The notes under the pieces: generated by a model
Databases searched by the model: none
The model's input: only the letters and a program-made list of their open reading frames with translations
What the model was told of the DNA's origin: nothing
Program-made: the position numbers and the translations under genes
Shown: piece after piece, positions 33,801-45,879 of the stretch
Numbering within the stretch: position 1 is the first letter of the stretch
Layout of the letters: every line of letters starts with the position of its first letter
NCBI GenBank assembly: GCA_028622995.1
Contig: JAJQJQ010000006.1
Span: forward strand, 7,440,001-7,504,000
DNA length: 64,000 bases
Reading direction: 5' to 3'
Origin: Panagrolaimus kolymaensis
Taxonomy: Eukaryota; Nematoda; Chromadorea; Rhabditida; Panagrolaimidae

Positions 33801-36800
33801 TAAAACACTCCTTTTAATTTTTGATACTTTTACTTTTTTTTGTTTGTTTTTCAATTTGGAGAAACATTCTTTTTTTACTTTTTTTTGCAAAAACTTTTAA
33901 AAGTTTTTTTTAAGTAACTCACTCTTGTTTGACTCTTTGAAATTTGAGCATGGTTTTTTCTTGATTTTTTAAAAACTGATTATCTGCAAAGCCGTGTCCA
34001 TTATTTTACTGTAAATTTTAAAAGTAAACACAAACGCAAAAAAAAGATCAATCATTGTCTAAGATTGTCTAAATTTTTTATGTTCTTTAGTATTTTTTTG
34101 TTTCTCTCTCCCATACTAACCACAATGACTTCGGTAAAAGAAATATTGCAACTTTTGAACTTTCCACCATTTTTTTAGAGCAAAAAGTTAACTTTTATTA
34201 AACTTTCATAAATCATTTTTTAATGCCTCTATTTTTCTTGCTTTTAATCTTGTTTTTTGAGAGATAAATTTCTTAGTCGATAAAATTAATTATTTCAGCG
34301 CCACTACCTTTTTTGTTAGGTCAGTGTCTCTCCTTTCATCAGGTACATCTTTTATGAAACGAAACAAATTAAGTTCAAATTGTATGGGTTTTCAATCATT
34401 TTTGTCTATAGCTTTGACAAAAAAAAGGTACGAAGGCGAGAAAGATTTTAAAGGGTTTGTGAATTTCCATGCTGCAAATTTTTTAACTCTTGTCAAACGA
34501 TTCAATAGTTTTATTTGTTCACTAGATATTTAACATTAATTTTCAGTCATACCCCTTGCAATGTAATTAAATCTATTACTCTTTAAAAGTTTTAGTTTCG
34601 ATCTTTTCAAAATCCATTTTGTATCATTTGCGTCATTACTACCATATTCCATATTTCCTCCTTCTAGGTTTAAAACTAAAATTAAAGGACCATGTTCATT
34701 TGCTTCCTTTTTTCAAACACGCGTTTGATTATTCGCCGCTTCAGGATCACAAAATTCGTGTGAAGGCGGGAGAATTTCCTTCTTCAAATTTTTTAAAATT
34801 TTTTGGATTTTCTGAAGATAAGCATATGTATTTACTCTCCGAAGTAGCTTACGACCACTCAACATATTGATAGTAATGAATATGGGTATTATTAATGCTA
34901 CTAACCTTCTTCATGTAGGCGAAATCTTCAGAAAATCCAAAAAATTCTAAAAAATTTGAAGAAGGAAAATTTTCCCGCCTTCACACGAATTTTGTGATCC
35001 TGAAGCGGCGAATAATCAAACGCGTGTTTGAAAAAAGGAAGCAAATGAACATGGTCCTTTAAACATTTCTAAGCTTTCACCGCCCTTCTCTTCATTGAAG
35101 CCATTTAGCTGAAGGCGGAGCACACCATTTTCATTTACTTATCAATCATTTCAAAATGATGATAGTTGATCCCTTTTTTTCTTAGCTAAAGCTTTTTAAG
35201 GACGCAAACATCCTCCCTCCTCTAAATGACCTTTAAAAAAGATATGAATCCTCCCAAAAAGCTTCCAAGTATATAAATTCAGATTCAAAAACCTTCAACA
35301 ACTTTTTTTCAGGCATCCAAAAATAAATGTTTTATAACCTTTGAGATATTTTCAGCAAAAAAAACCCACAAAGAAAGTCTCACAAAAATATTTTTGTTGT
35401 AACTCAAGAAGTTTATGTTTTTGTTTCCGACTTCTCTTTTCTTCTTCTTTTTTTGAACACATCACGTTTCTTATTTTGGGTTTAGTTAGTTTTTTTTTTG
35501 TAATTTCGAAATATGAGGGAAACTGAACTTTCTCATCAGCTATGTTGTTTGAGGAAAGATTCCATGACTTTTCTTTCTTATTTTTTGTTGTTTGAAACAA
35601 AGACCGTCCATTTTTTTCAAGAGATGGACTTTGCATATTTGAAACAAAAAAAAACTCTCAAATTCCTTAAAGAAAAACATTTTTTTGTTTTTAAACCACA
35701 AAAAAAACTTGTTTTGAGTTATGAAGTAAATATTTATTTAATTTTTTTATTTTTTTTTGTAAAATATTTTTGTTTTTTTGTTTAAGGATCGGATTTGAAT
35801 ATTTTCTTTTTTTGCTTCTTTAAAAGTGAAAGCAAATAAGCAAAGTTAAGTCACAAATAGAAGTTCTCTTTTTTGCTTTTGTTTTTTGTTATTTCCACCT
35901 CCACAAATAAAAATAAAATAAATAAATGGAAGAATGTGTAAATGATACTCCTCGAAATATAAGTTACTTTAACTTTAGACTTGATGGAGGAGGGAGTTAA
36001 TCTCTTTGATGATGCTTCTGTCGCTGCAGACGATGATGATAGCGTTGTTCTATAAAAAGAAAATATAAACTTTGGAAAAGTTTAGTACGACTTTTACTTT
36101 ACTTTAAAGTTATTTTAAGTTAGTTCGTGGGAGAACGGTAAAATTAGAAACATTTTTAGAATGTGGGAATTTGTAAGAGTAATACTTTTTGTCCTTTGCG
36201 GTGGCTAATATATAAAGCCCAAAAAAACTTTTCATATTCCTCATTTCCATTTCTTTATTTTTTAAACTATTTTCTTTTGTGAAACATTTGACCATTCTTC
36301 TTCACTTTTATTTGTTTGATATTTTTTCTAATCTAAAAAAGTGTGATTATGAAATTTAACAAATAGTAATCTTTACTCATCGACGCTAATCTTTGTGTTC
36401 ACTACTATGAAGTATTTTCTGTGCTTATAATTAAAATTTATGTCAATCAAAATGCACCGATTTGTGTTCATTTTGAACTAGTTTTTGTATAAAAAAAATT
36501 TAAGTGCATATGTCCGCACTTTTTTATTAGTAAAAAATGAATTTGCTGTCGTCATCAAGAAAATATTTCCCGTGTGACTTTTCGATATTTTCAATAAGAC
36601 ATCAGCAAAAAACGGTAAATTTATGGGTGGAGAAGTTAAGTATAAAAGAAGTGCATTTAGTTTTAATTTAATTAGTTTAAACGTTTTACAATTTCTTTGG
36701 TTTGGGTACATTTATTAGAGCATTTGTCAGTCAATCAATTGATTATTGACAAATGATGGGAGAGCAAATTCCCTTTTTCGATTGAAATCTTTTTCCATTT

Positions 36801-39715
36801 CCATCGTTTTTGTAAGTGGTGTGGCAATAGAAAGAAAGAGGGTGTATTGATGGGTTGAGTTGCTGATGATGTGTTTTAGTGCTCATGTTTATTGCTAGAG
36901 TTTTTTGTTTTTGGAGAAGGTCGTCTGAAAAACACAAAATTTAGAAGCGAAAACATGAACTTCAGCAGCCTGGATTATCCTTTCATGGACAAATAGCTCT
37001 TTCACTTTGAAACTCCGCGTAGTTTTCAAGACTTCAATAATTTTATTTATTTTTCTCTCCCGAATCTTTTCCTTTTAGTTTCAAGAATCTCCATCATTTT
37101 TTAAATCGAAAAAAACTTCTAACTCTATCTTGACCCTCTATTTTTTAATGATGTAACTTTATGCAACACCTTTAAAAAAATTAAATTTTTTTAACCCCTT
37201 TTGTTTTAAGGCTTAATTTGAAAAAATAGAAAGGTGTGCCAAAAAGACATAATTCTTAACACCTTTTGACTCTTTTTTATGACCAGCTCAAAATATAAAT
37301 AACCTCTCAACAACTTAAAAAGAATAAAATAGAGGGAAAGGAAGTGATAAGAAAAAGAAAAAAGTATATTTGCTTTGATCTAATCAACACTTTTATGTGT
37401 TGGCCCTGTTCTTTAAAATATCATCTCATCTCACTCACATACTTTTTTTTGACTATAATAACCTGCTAATAAGCAATAGAGAGACTAACCTTTTTTAAAG
37501 ATTATATTTCAAGAAGAAAAAAACTATGTCATTTTACAATTGGAAATTAGAGCTTTAAAATAGGTAAGATTTAGAGAAATTAAAAATCATTAATTTTTGG
37601 AAAAAGGTTTTCAAAATGAAAGTTAATCAGAGAAAAAATATGGATGTAAGGGTTTCTTTACGAAGCATCTTCACTATCTATTATTTATTGGATATTTTTA
37701 GTAGCAAAAATTTGCAAAAATATTAGCTTCCATAAGATCTCAAAGTTACGGTATGGTATGACTTCCTCCCAATTTGCAAAAGAAATAAGCTGTTTTTTTA
37801 GTGGAATCTCTTTGTTTTTTCTTTCACATATTTTATTTCGGGGTTTTGTTTACATACTTTTTTCTTCTCGTCATTTTGAATTCCATCCTTTCTTATTCTT
37901 TCTTTCTTTCTTTAGCTGCCTTTTTTTCTTACTTGAGTCTTCAAACAAGAAAAAAATATATATCCAAATTAATTCCGAAGCATGCAATGTCCTCTTCAGA
38001 CAAAAAATGTAAATTTAGGTTTTTTAAATAAGGCTCACTCCTCCTTCACAAAAAAAAACGTCATCAAATGTTTTTTCCATCCATATTTGTTTAACAATTG
38101 ACTTTTTCTTGTTCTTTTTTTTTTCTTGGGGATTCTTCTCTTCAACCATCCTCATCAACAAAAAATATCTCCTACGCTTGCTTGTTTTTTTCGTTGCTTG
38201 AAACCCTATGAAAAATTCCCAAAATATTTTGGTTCATTCATAAAATAATTAATATTTTTATTGCAAAAAATTTTTTTTTTGTATGCTTAAACTTTTTGTG
38301 AAGCATAAAACTTTTAATTTTTACCTGAATGAAGAAGCGCGATTACGTCAAAAAATCAAGGAAGAAGAAGCACGCGTAGGATAGTATTTTTTTTTCTTCT
38401 AACAATTTATTTTTTATGGCTTTTTTTTATTTCGAGGTTTTGATCTCTTTTTTTTTGTTGAAGTATAAAATAAAAAAAGAAAAAGAAAGTCAAACATTGA
38501 AGGAGAGAGAGTTGACCCATTTGGGCGTTGTTATTTCTTTGGAAAAGAATGTGGATGCTTTTCGAAAAGGAAAAAAAATAATGGTGGCATATAAGTATCG
38601 GCAGCTTTTTTGTGTGAAAAATAAAATTGTAGGATTGTTTAGGCGTTCATTGATGAGAGAAAAAGAATAGGGAATATGGTAGTTGTTTGATAGTTTTTGT
38701 TTTAGCAATATTTGAACCAAGGTTGTGATCAGCTGTTTTTCTCATTAACAATGGATTTAGAAAAGAAATTAAAAAAAAAAAAATTTAGAATTCTGAAAAG
38801 AAACGAATGAAACTTCGAGAAAATTCCGAGGATACTATAAAAAATTGAAATTTTTGTGGTGTATTTGAAAACCAAATGAGTTGCTGACCTATGAGTTCCA
38901 AATCTTCTTCGATATCATTTTTTTATTTGCACTTCTGTTTCATTTTTCTTAGCTTTTATTCTTCTTCGATTTTCTCGTTACATCATATATAAATATTATG
39001 ACCCTTCTTCTTTGTATGCGCATAAAATAATTAAAATATATTTTACATTATTTCTAAAAATAAATTTAATACTTATAAATTTAATGACCGAACGAGTTCC
39101 TTAACCCCTCTATCATCATCATCATCATCTTATCAAGTTGCCTTTTAGGATGCTTTATTCAGAACTAATTTTTACCGCTATTTTAAAGTTTCGGCGGCGC
39201 CTTCTTTTATTGCTTTCAAAAAAAAACTATTTTAAATTTAATCTTTGATAAATCAAAATGTGTCCTTTTTTGATGGAAGTATTTCAAAAAATTACTGTCA
39301 TATTTTGGTCAAAAATAGAATCGTTTTAATGTTAAATCGCGATATTTTTAATTTGTAATAATCAAAAAAAACAACGAAATATAATAATTTTTTGATCACA
39401 CTTTTTTTTCGTGATCGAGTGAGACGCGTTCAAAGTGAGCAAGTAGAGGAGTCACATGTAAAAAAACTATTATGCGCGATGTTCTTTATCTATTGTTCTT
39501 TTTGGAAACAAAACCTTTTTTGTTTCATTTTGTTTTATAACAAAAAAATTATATTCTTAATTTTTTAGTTGTCATTTTATTTTCTTTATTATTATTATTG
39601 CCTTTAAAATTGGCTGATAATTTTGTTACTTATTTTTTCAAAAAATAACAAAAAAGTATTCCTTTGTATTTTTACGCGAAAATACTTATTTCATTTACTG
39701 TATTTCTAATTAACA
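30877..39715. other. Long gene-poor AT-rich region upstream of flr-2
   Basis: Nearly 9 kb without a gene I can support. It holds the long palindromic TTAA element at 34682-35062, numerous homopolymer runs, and a TCATCATCATCATCAT microsatellite near 39110. One possible terminal exon on the minus strand (36049-35997) has a good TTTTTATAG acceptor and a His/Gln/Arg-rich frame, but no partner exons were found. Intergenic size and the neighbouring hormone genes suggest regulatory DNA, which is inference. Confidence 0.4.
34682..35062. mobile_element. Long palindromic (foldback) MITE with TTAA ends
   Basis: Two arms of roughly 140 bases are near-perfect inverted copies: the left begins TTAA-AGGACCATGTTCATTT, the right ends AAATGAACATGGTCCT-TTAA. 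A unique centre of about 100 bases separates them. The arms include GATTATTCGCCGCTTCAGGA and a CTTCAGAAAATCC inner end. TTAA at both edges and a first base A-G-G match the smaller element at 16904-17083, suggesting related piggyBac-type mobilisation, but the arm sequences are otherwise different. There is no coding capacity. The transcript of either strand would fold into a long hairpin. Confidence 0.85.
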
Positions 39716-40689
39716 ATGGATCCACCAAATATTTCTGTGCAGCATTCCAAAAAATGTTTATTATTAGAAGCATCACCCATGGAGAGGCTGAAATCTTCTT
39801 CCCATAAAGCTTTAGCAACAAAATCTCATCCAAAAACTTTATCGTCGATCTCAACAAAAAATTTGATTAAATCATTTTCAAAAGCTTTAATACAAAAAAA
39901 TTTGTTTATTTTTATTCTTTGCTGGTCAATGCTTATTTCAACGGGTTATTGTGGAATTTTAAAGCCAAGTTGTAGACTTGTTGGTAAGTTTATTATTTTG
40001 ATACAAAAAAAGTTCCAAACTCTAAAAGACATCGTAGCTAAATTTTAACCTGAAGCTTGATCATGGCTACAAAAAGTTCATCTTTTTTTATTGAAGCAAC
40101 CAAAAAACATGGTTGTTTGTTGTTATTTTTAACTTAATTTTAACCTAAAAGTTTGTGACTTTTTATGACTTTTTTTTAACTTTCTCATGACCCAAATAAA
40201 CAACAAAAAATACTTTTTTTTGTTGCATTTTTAAAGCACAAAAAATAAAAAACTCAAGTTTCGGTTCCTGGTTTTTCAAGCATTTCAAGAATAGGATAAT
40301 CCTTTCTTTTTTTTAAAATCTTCCAAAACTGAAACTTTAGCTTTTTTCTGGAAAATATTTTCTCCAAAAAAAATTTGTGTTCTTTGTACTTAAAAAATTG
40401 GAACTAATGCTTATTATTTTCTTTTTCTTCAGGTCATGAAGAATTAATAGACGTAGCGGGTTGTGATTTGGTTGTGGTTAAAGTGAATAAATGTCGAGGA
40501 TATTGTACATCATTTTCATTCTTTCATCCAATAAATAATGATAAATTAACTGTGCATGCTAAATGTTGCCGGATGACTGAAGTTAAACATGTTGAAGTGG
40601 CGGTTTCATGCAATGATGGAGATAGAACGGTTAAAATTCCATCCGCGGTTGAATGTAATTGTTATGATTGTAATGCAGATACTATATGA
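39716..40689 (+). CDS. flr-2: Glycoprotein hormone alpha-2 (thyrostimulin alpha) homolog
   Basis: Exons 39716-39983 and 40433-40689 give 174 residues from the first ATG, or 153 from the in-frame ATG at 39779. A hydrophobic core (NLFIFILCWSMLISTGYCG) acts as signal sequence but lies about 60 residues in, so an internal start or an uncleaved anchor must be considered. The mature part is a cystine-knot: C-R-L-V-G, AGCDLVVVKVNKCRGYC, HAKCCR, VAVSC, and C-terminal VECNCYDC, matching GPA2 and nematode FLR-2. In C. elegans FLR-2 is a neuronally secreted hormone controlling intestinal fluoride sensitivity and defecation rhythm. The intron falls after the first mature cysteine, as usual in alpha subunits. 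Orthology is strongly suggested by the CRGYC and C-x-C-x2-C spacing. Confidence 0.9.
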
Positions 40690-41323
40690 ATAATACGTAT
40701 ATCACATGATTTTCCATGTGAAAGAGGAGAAAATTTTTCGCTCCAATAGTCAATAATCAATCTTGCCCAAAAAATAATGAACTTTCCCTCTAAGGCACAC
40801 CATATACATACATACATTCATGACATGATAATAAACATGGTATTTTGATCTCATATTTAATAACAGATTTTTTCTGTTAAAATTTAATTTTGTTATAAAA
40901 ATTTGCATAATATTTAATAATTTTTCTACGATCTTTCTTTCTTATTTTGTTTTTTATATGGTAAAAACATAGCTGATTTTTTTTTAAATAAAAATGTACA
41001 AATTATTATTATTAGTTCTTTTTTCTTTTGCAAACAGCAACACAGATACAAAAAGAAACATTTGCATATTTTATCATCAAAAAAATAATTCCTGTGATAC
41101 CGTAAATAATATAATCCAAAACAAAAAAAAGTAAATAAATTTTTTAAAATGATTGGGATTCTGATTGTGTGCGTTTTTTGTTTTTGGTTGATTGGTTGTT
41201 GAGAGAATCGAAGGAATTGAAGGATGAAGCGTCGAAAAAAAAAATGGAATAAAATAAATACATATAATTATTTTTTTTTAAATGGCAAAAAATGTTTCAA
41301 AAACTTTTGTTTATTTTATTTAT
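40690..41323. other. Convergent 3' region between flr-2 and the insulin-like gene
   Basis: AT-rich 3' UTRs of both hormone genes, with several AATAAA-like signals on each strand (for example near 41110). No additional gene seen. Confidence 0.5.
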
Positions 41324-43386
41324 TTATGAATCCCATTGCCCAAATGGATCACAATATGGTAAAAGATCACGAAAGCTGCAACCATATCGACAACAAAAAT
41401 GCATCATTTCTGTTAAACGCAAAGGTCGAAATTGTTTTGATAAATCTTGGCTGGATGATGAGGATCGTCGAGAACGAATGGTTGGATCCATTTCAGTTAC
41501 ATCTTCAGCAATTAAATCATTTATTGGTGAAGTAGTAGGAGAATCTAAAAATTCGAAAGTTATGGTTTATATCTTTTTTAAATTTTGCAATTTTTCTTTC
41601 CCTTTTTTGAATTCTGCTTTTTTTAAACCTCTTTCAAAGAAACATTTGGTTTTTAAAGATAAATTTAGAAACGCGTGCTGCTTATTTTTTTTTATCCATC
41701 TTATTAATCTTATCAAGAGAATCCATGCCGCTGCAGTTTTTAATTAATCTTAAAGCAAAATTTTTTTGAACAAAAAATAAAAAAATAGCTTCAGATTTAT
41801 TTTATTTTAATTTTATTTTTGTTGCAAATTGCTTTTTCTATGTTTTAAAAAAGAATTTAATTTTCTGACGTGAATGAAAAAATATATATATAATTTGCAA
41901 ATTGTTGAATGTTAAAATAAACCGGGAAGATGGGTCAAAGAACTTCGATAAAATAAATGGATGAAAAAAAAACTCTCTGAGATTTAAAAGGAAGAAAGAA
42001 AAGCTTTTTAATAGTTAGTTATGCTGATGGAATTTGGTTAAATAATGGGATAAAAAAGCTTTTTTCTTCTTCAACAAAAGTGTGAAAGCTATTAAAATTG
42101 ACTCAACATTGAAAATTAGAGAGAAAAAATGAAAAAAAGATAGAATTAGTAATGGCCGAGTCACGTTTGAATGCATTGAAAAAAAAATTGAGTTTTGGGT
42201 TTTCTTTATGATAAAAGTTTTATTTGGGTTTGACCAAGTTTAAAAATATCTTATATTGGAACAATGCTGAATGACCTCAATAAGAAAAATTAAAAAAGAG
42301 TTCAAGTTTTTATTCAATTTTTGCACTGAAAATAAACCAATTTTGCGACTTCCTTATCAAAAAAAGGTTTATCTCGGCTCAAGTGAAATTTTCAATCTAT
42401 ACCATTGCTTTGGACTATCTTTACCGTATCCCAGAAATTTTCAAGCTTTTCAATCCTCATAAAATCATACCCTACAATACCCAAAGTTTCCCTCAAAAAT
42501 TTTAAGTTTTGCTTGAAAATGTTTAAAAAAAATTGCGTTTTGTTTAAAAGCATCATCAGCATCAATTTCCGTTAAACAAAACAAAAAATAGCTAAGAAAT
42601 CAAGCATGCTATTGTTTGTGAAATATAAAGAAGAAGAAAAGGAACTTCCTTTTGACATTTTTTGTGTTTAAAAAAAATATAAAAGTTTTGTTCCAAAAGA
42701 TGACGTTGGTAAAAAAAACTTTTTTGGTTAAACAAAATAACATTAGCAAAAATTAAAATAAAAGATTTCATTTAATTTAATTAAAATAAAAATGGCGCCA
42801 TTCTCCTTTTTAGTTTAAGTTTTTAAAAATCCTAAAATTCTAAAAGCAAAAATAAGAAGCTCTAAAGCAAGCGATTAAAATATTATTAACTTCGTCATTA
42901 ATAAAAACAAAACTAAAAAATTTTAAATACAAAAAGATGTTTTTAAAAAAAATATGAAAAGTGAAAATTAATGTATTTGGGATTGCTCATAATTCGTTTG
43001 AATGAAAGTTTGTAGTCTTCCTCAAACTGACACCTACACTACTATAATTTTTTTTCTAGACAAATCCCGTTCCCGTCAAAACAAAAACAAAAAAACTAAC
43101 TTGATTCAAGTTTCATTGTGGCTGAATTTTCATAAAAATTATCAACGCTTCTCTTTTTTCTCATTCCACAAGTGAGTTGCCAAGCTGTAGCAAAGGCTTC
43201 CCCGCCAGGTGGACACATTTTCAAATGTCCCAAACCATTTCTTGGAACAAAAGCTGAGCAAGTTGTGGTTAAAATTAAAAGGGTAAATAATACGGTTGAA
43301 ATGGATTTAGATGGTAAATGTGGCGGCATAGAAGAAGATGAAAAAGAAGAACTTTTAGTTGTGAAGTTTGTTGTTGTTGTGTCCAT
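41324..43386 (-). CDS. Insulin-like peptide precursor with B, C and A segments
   Basis: Exons 43386-43101 and 41544-41324 join in phase to 168 residues across a 1.56-kb intron. A Ser/Thr-rich leader precedes a signal segment (STVLFTLLILTTTCSA). The B-chain-like part is KMCPPGGEAFATAWQLTC followed by a basic cleavage site MRKKR. A C-peptide-like stretch of about 60 residues ends in RSRR, and the A chain reads MMHFCCRYGCSFRDLLPYC, the canonical CC-x3-C-x8-C. Keeping a C-peptide flanked by two basic sites is unusual among nematode insulins (C. elegans INS-1 is the classic case). The B-chain cysteines are spaced by 14 residues rather than the usual 11. Probably a secreted ligand of a DAF-2-type receptor. 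A TTTTTATAG 33 bases upstream of the ATG is a likely trans-splice acceptor. Confidence 0.85.
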
Positions 43387-44564
43387 GTTTGCGCGCTTTG
43401 GTCCAATAGCCAACCTTGCTCTATAAAAATTTGGAAAATAATTAAAGAATTAAAAATATACGAAAGCTGTGGAACCACGCCAAACCTATAAATGTGTTTT
43501 AAAAATTGTGTTTTTAAAAGTCAAAAGTCGGTCAAAGATTTAAACATAAAAAAACCAAAACAAGTAAATCCTCAAAAACAATGACGGCAAACATAAAAAA
43601 AATTACGGTAAAAGAAAAATATTTTTTAATCAAAAAAAGGTCAAAAACAAAAACACAAAGAGTTGCACTCCAAAAAAGTGTATTATTAATAAAATGAATG
43701 GGAATAAAATATGTATTTTTTTTAATAATCTTTAAAAGAAATAATCTTCCTCATACATAGACGACGACAATGCCGACGACGTATGTTTTTATAACATTTT
43801 TTTAGAAATTCAAAAAATGCACTGATATTTTTTTTTCTTTTTTGTTTTATGAGTCAAAAGCTTCTGCCGTCAGTCAAAAAACATAGAGGGTGATGAATGG
43901 AAAGGACACATTTCATTTTTTTCTGTTTTTTGATGGTTTCAAACAAAGATGAACTCCGCCCGGAAAGAAATGAATAGAAAAAATATGCCAACTGCAATTC
44001 TTTAAAATAAAAATATAAATCAAAGAATCAAAGAAGAATTTTTTTTTAAAAGTTAAAAAATATTTGGTAATAAATTTAAAATAACGAAGAAAAAGAAGTA
44101 AATCTTTATTGTTACTAAAAAATAAGTTTCCTTGTTTCTTCCTTGAGTCAGAGTCAGTCACGCCTTTTCTTTTTCACTATTTTTTTGTTGCTTTCTTTAC
44201 TCATCGAAGATGATCGAGAAAAAAAGGGAAAGAAAGAAGCCAAAAAAATGTTAGAATAAAAAAGATGCGTTAATTGTTTTTGTGTTGCGCGAAGAAGAAG
44301 CCTCACTCCTTCCGGAACACGAAAAAGAAAGATAAGAGTTTCAAAAGAAGAGAAAGAAAGATTTACAAACTTTTAACATTCAGAAGCATCCATAAATTAT
44401 ATGAAAGAAACAAAATAAATTTATAACTAAGTTAGTTGGCTTTCAGTTCTTTGTCCTAAAAACTTTCTAGTTCTAAATGAGTTTAGCACTTTCTGAACGT
44501 AAACTAAAAAACTTCGAAAAAAATGACGTCTAAAAATATTATTTTAATAAAATAATTACAATTA
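43387..44564. other. Intergenic between insulin-like gene and TIR element
   Basis: AT-rich 5' flank of the insulin-like gene; no gene, RNA or repeat identified. Confidence 0.45.
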
Positions 44565-44840
44565 CAATGGGTGACAAAGTCTTGGGTTCAAAAACAGGGA
44601 CATTGAGAGACATTGAAAGACATCCAGGGACACACACTTTGCCAAACAAAGGCAAAGAAAATGAAAAAAAATTTTTTTTGCAAGCTTTTTTTCGCAATTT
44701 TTTTTACGAAAACAATTTACAATATTTAGTTTGTAATGGTTGTTTATTTATTATTTAAAAAAATGGTTTTTATTTTAACATATATCAAAAATTTTAATTT
44801 ATTTAAAGCATTTAAAACTGTATCTTTTAAGAGAATAATA
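44565..44840 (+). repeat. Left terminal inverted repeat of the TIR element
   Basis: Inverted partner of 45880-46154. A 63-codon open frame inside it (44567-44758) is also present in the right copy on the other strand and has no coding character. Confidence 0.85.
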
Positions 44841-44941
44841 AAATGCTATTAGCTTCTTTTTTCTTTTTATTTTTTAAGTGAAACAATTGATAACAAATAT
44901 AATAATTAATAAACAACTTTATGTAAATAAATTAATAATTT

Positions 44942-45452
44942 TTAGTTGACAGGGGTTTTATTTGTAAGAGCTTCTTTTTCTTTGAGTAATCCTTCATTTT
45001 CTTGTCGAATTTGGCCAATATCAGCCATAAGTTCTTCCAAACGAATATTCGAAGCATTTTAGGTTACTATTTCAATCTAAAATTTAAGTTTTTTTCGCAA
45101 AGGTCTTTACAATTTCTCAGAAGCAAGCAACCGACTCATCAGTAAAGTCATCCATTTCACGATTAGTCGAACCATTCTCTTCAATGATACTCCTAATCGA
45201 CACACATCTTTCATGCATGGAAACTAAATTTCGATAAGCTTTTTGCAGTTGTCCATCTCGGCCAGCTACATTTGACATCCAATTATCAACAACTGAATAA
45301 GTTCGATCTAAACTTCCATTGAGATGGTTGATTTATTGATCAAGTTTATTTAAATCTTCAAAAATCCTTAGTCTCTCTTTTAGTTGAACATTGACGTTTA
45401 ACATAATTTCAATGATACGCTTTTGATAATCAATGCGTTCATTGTAGATATT
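44942..45452 (-). pseudogene. Captured coiled-coil protein gene, decayed
   Basis: On the minus strand, exon 1 (about 45452-45111) reads ERIDYQKRIIEIMLNVNVQL..., ...LDRTYSVVDNWMS..., ...MHERCVSIRSIIEENGST, with a good GTAAAG donor and a TTTTAG acceptor to exon 2 (45076-44942: ...NIRLEELMADIGQIRQEN... to stop). It is interrupted by in-frame stops (near 45333, 45123 and 45062), one probably from an inserted T that hides a LLASEKL continuation, and it lacks an ATG. The helical, heptad-rich character resembles small subunits of lysosome-related-organelle or dynactin-type complexes, but no family is certain. The presence of introns means capture from DNA, not retrocopying. Confidence 0.7.
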
Positions 45453-45522
45453 TCATCAACGATTTTCTTTTTCTTAAAATTTTTTTTGTATTTTCGAAAG
45501 GTTTTATTTAATTTTCGACACG

Positions 45523-45852
45523 ATGGGTGGAAAATTTAGCAAAGCTTTTGATGATCTAAGCTATTTAGATCAACATGGTATTTGTAGTGAAAAATGCTCA
45601 AAAATTATGAATATTCAACAAAGCCAACAACATGCACAAACTACCCTTAATCTTAAATCATCATCTGAGTAAGCCATTTTGTTTTGTTTTTTTGAAAGTT
45701 TTTGAACACCATCCATTTATATTTGGATTGATCATCTTTTTCTCTTCTTTATCGTTGCTACAATCTTCCTTCTTGTTGGAATCCTCATTGGACGTCGCAG
45801 TGCTACTCGATGGAGCCACCGATACCAAGAATTCCTTAAAACACTTCCATAA
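45523..45852 (+). pseudogene. Captured gene for a small single-span membrane protein, broken by one stop
   Basis: Exon 1 (45523-45668) reads MGGKFSKAFDDLSYLDQHGI..., where Met-Gly-Gly-x-x-Ser suggests N-myristoylation. After a GTAAGC intron, exon 2 (45699-45852, GAAAG acceptor) continues in the correct phase with a transmembrane helix (LFLFFIVATIFLLVGILIG), RRSATRWSHRY and a stop. A single TGA at 45703-45705 interrupts the second exon. It is head-to-head with the coiled-coil gene and shares a short (<80 base) promoter interval with it. I do not recognise the family. Both lie wholly inside the terminal inverted repeats. Confidence 0.65.
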
Positions 45853-45879
45853 TTTTTATTGTTTAGAGGGAAAAACAGC

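Noticed and set aside
38330..38390. Short frames NEEARLRQKIKEEEARVG and MKKRDYVKKSRKKKHA in two phases
   Set aside because: Each is under 20 codons, lacks splice partners, and the purine-rich DNA explains the charged residues.
41224..41747. Two overlapping plus-strand open frames, one with a signal-like start and dibasic sites, resembling a neuropeptide precursor
   Set aside because: They are the antisense of the insulin A-chain exon. The minus strand gives a canonical CC-x3-C-x8-C with matching splice phase.
44567..44758. 63-residue frame starting MGDKVLGSKTGTLRDIERH
   Set aside because: It lies entirely inside the terminal inverted repeat, is duplicated in the other arm and has no splice or composition support.
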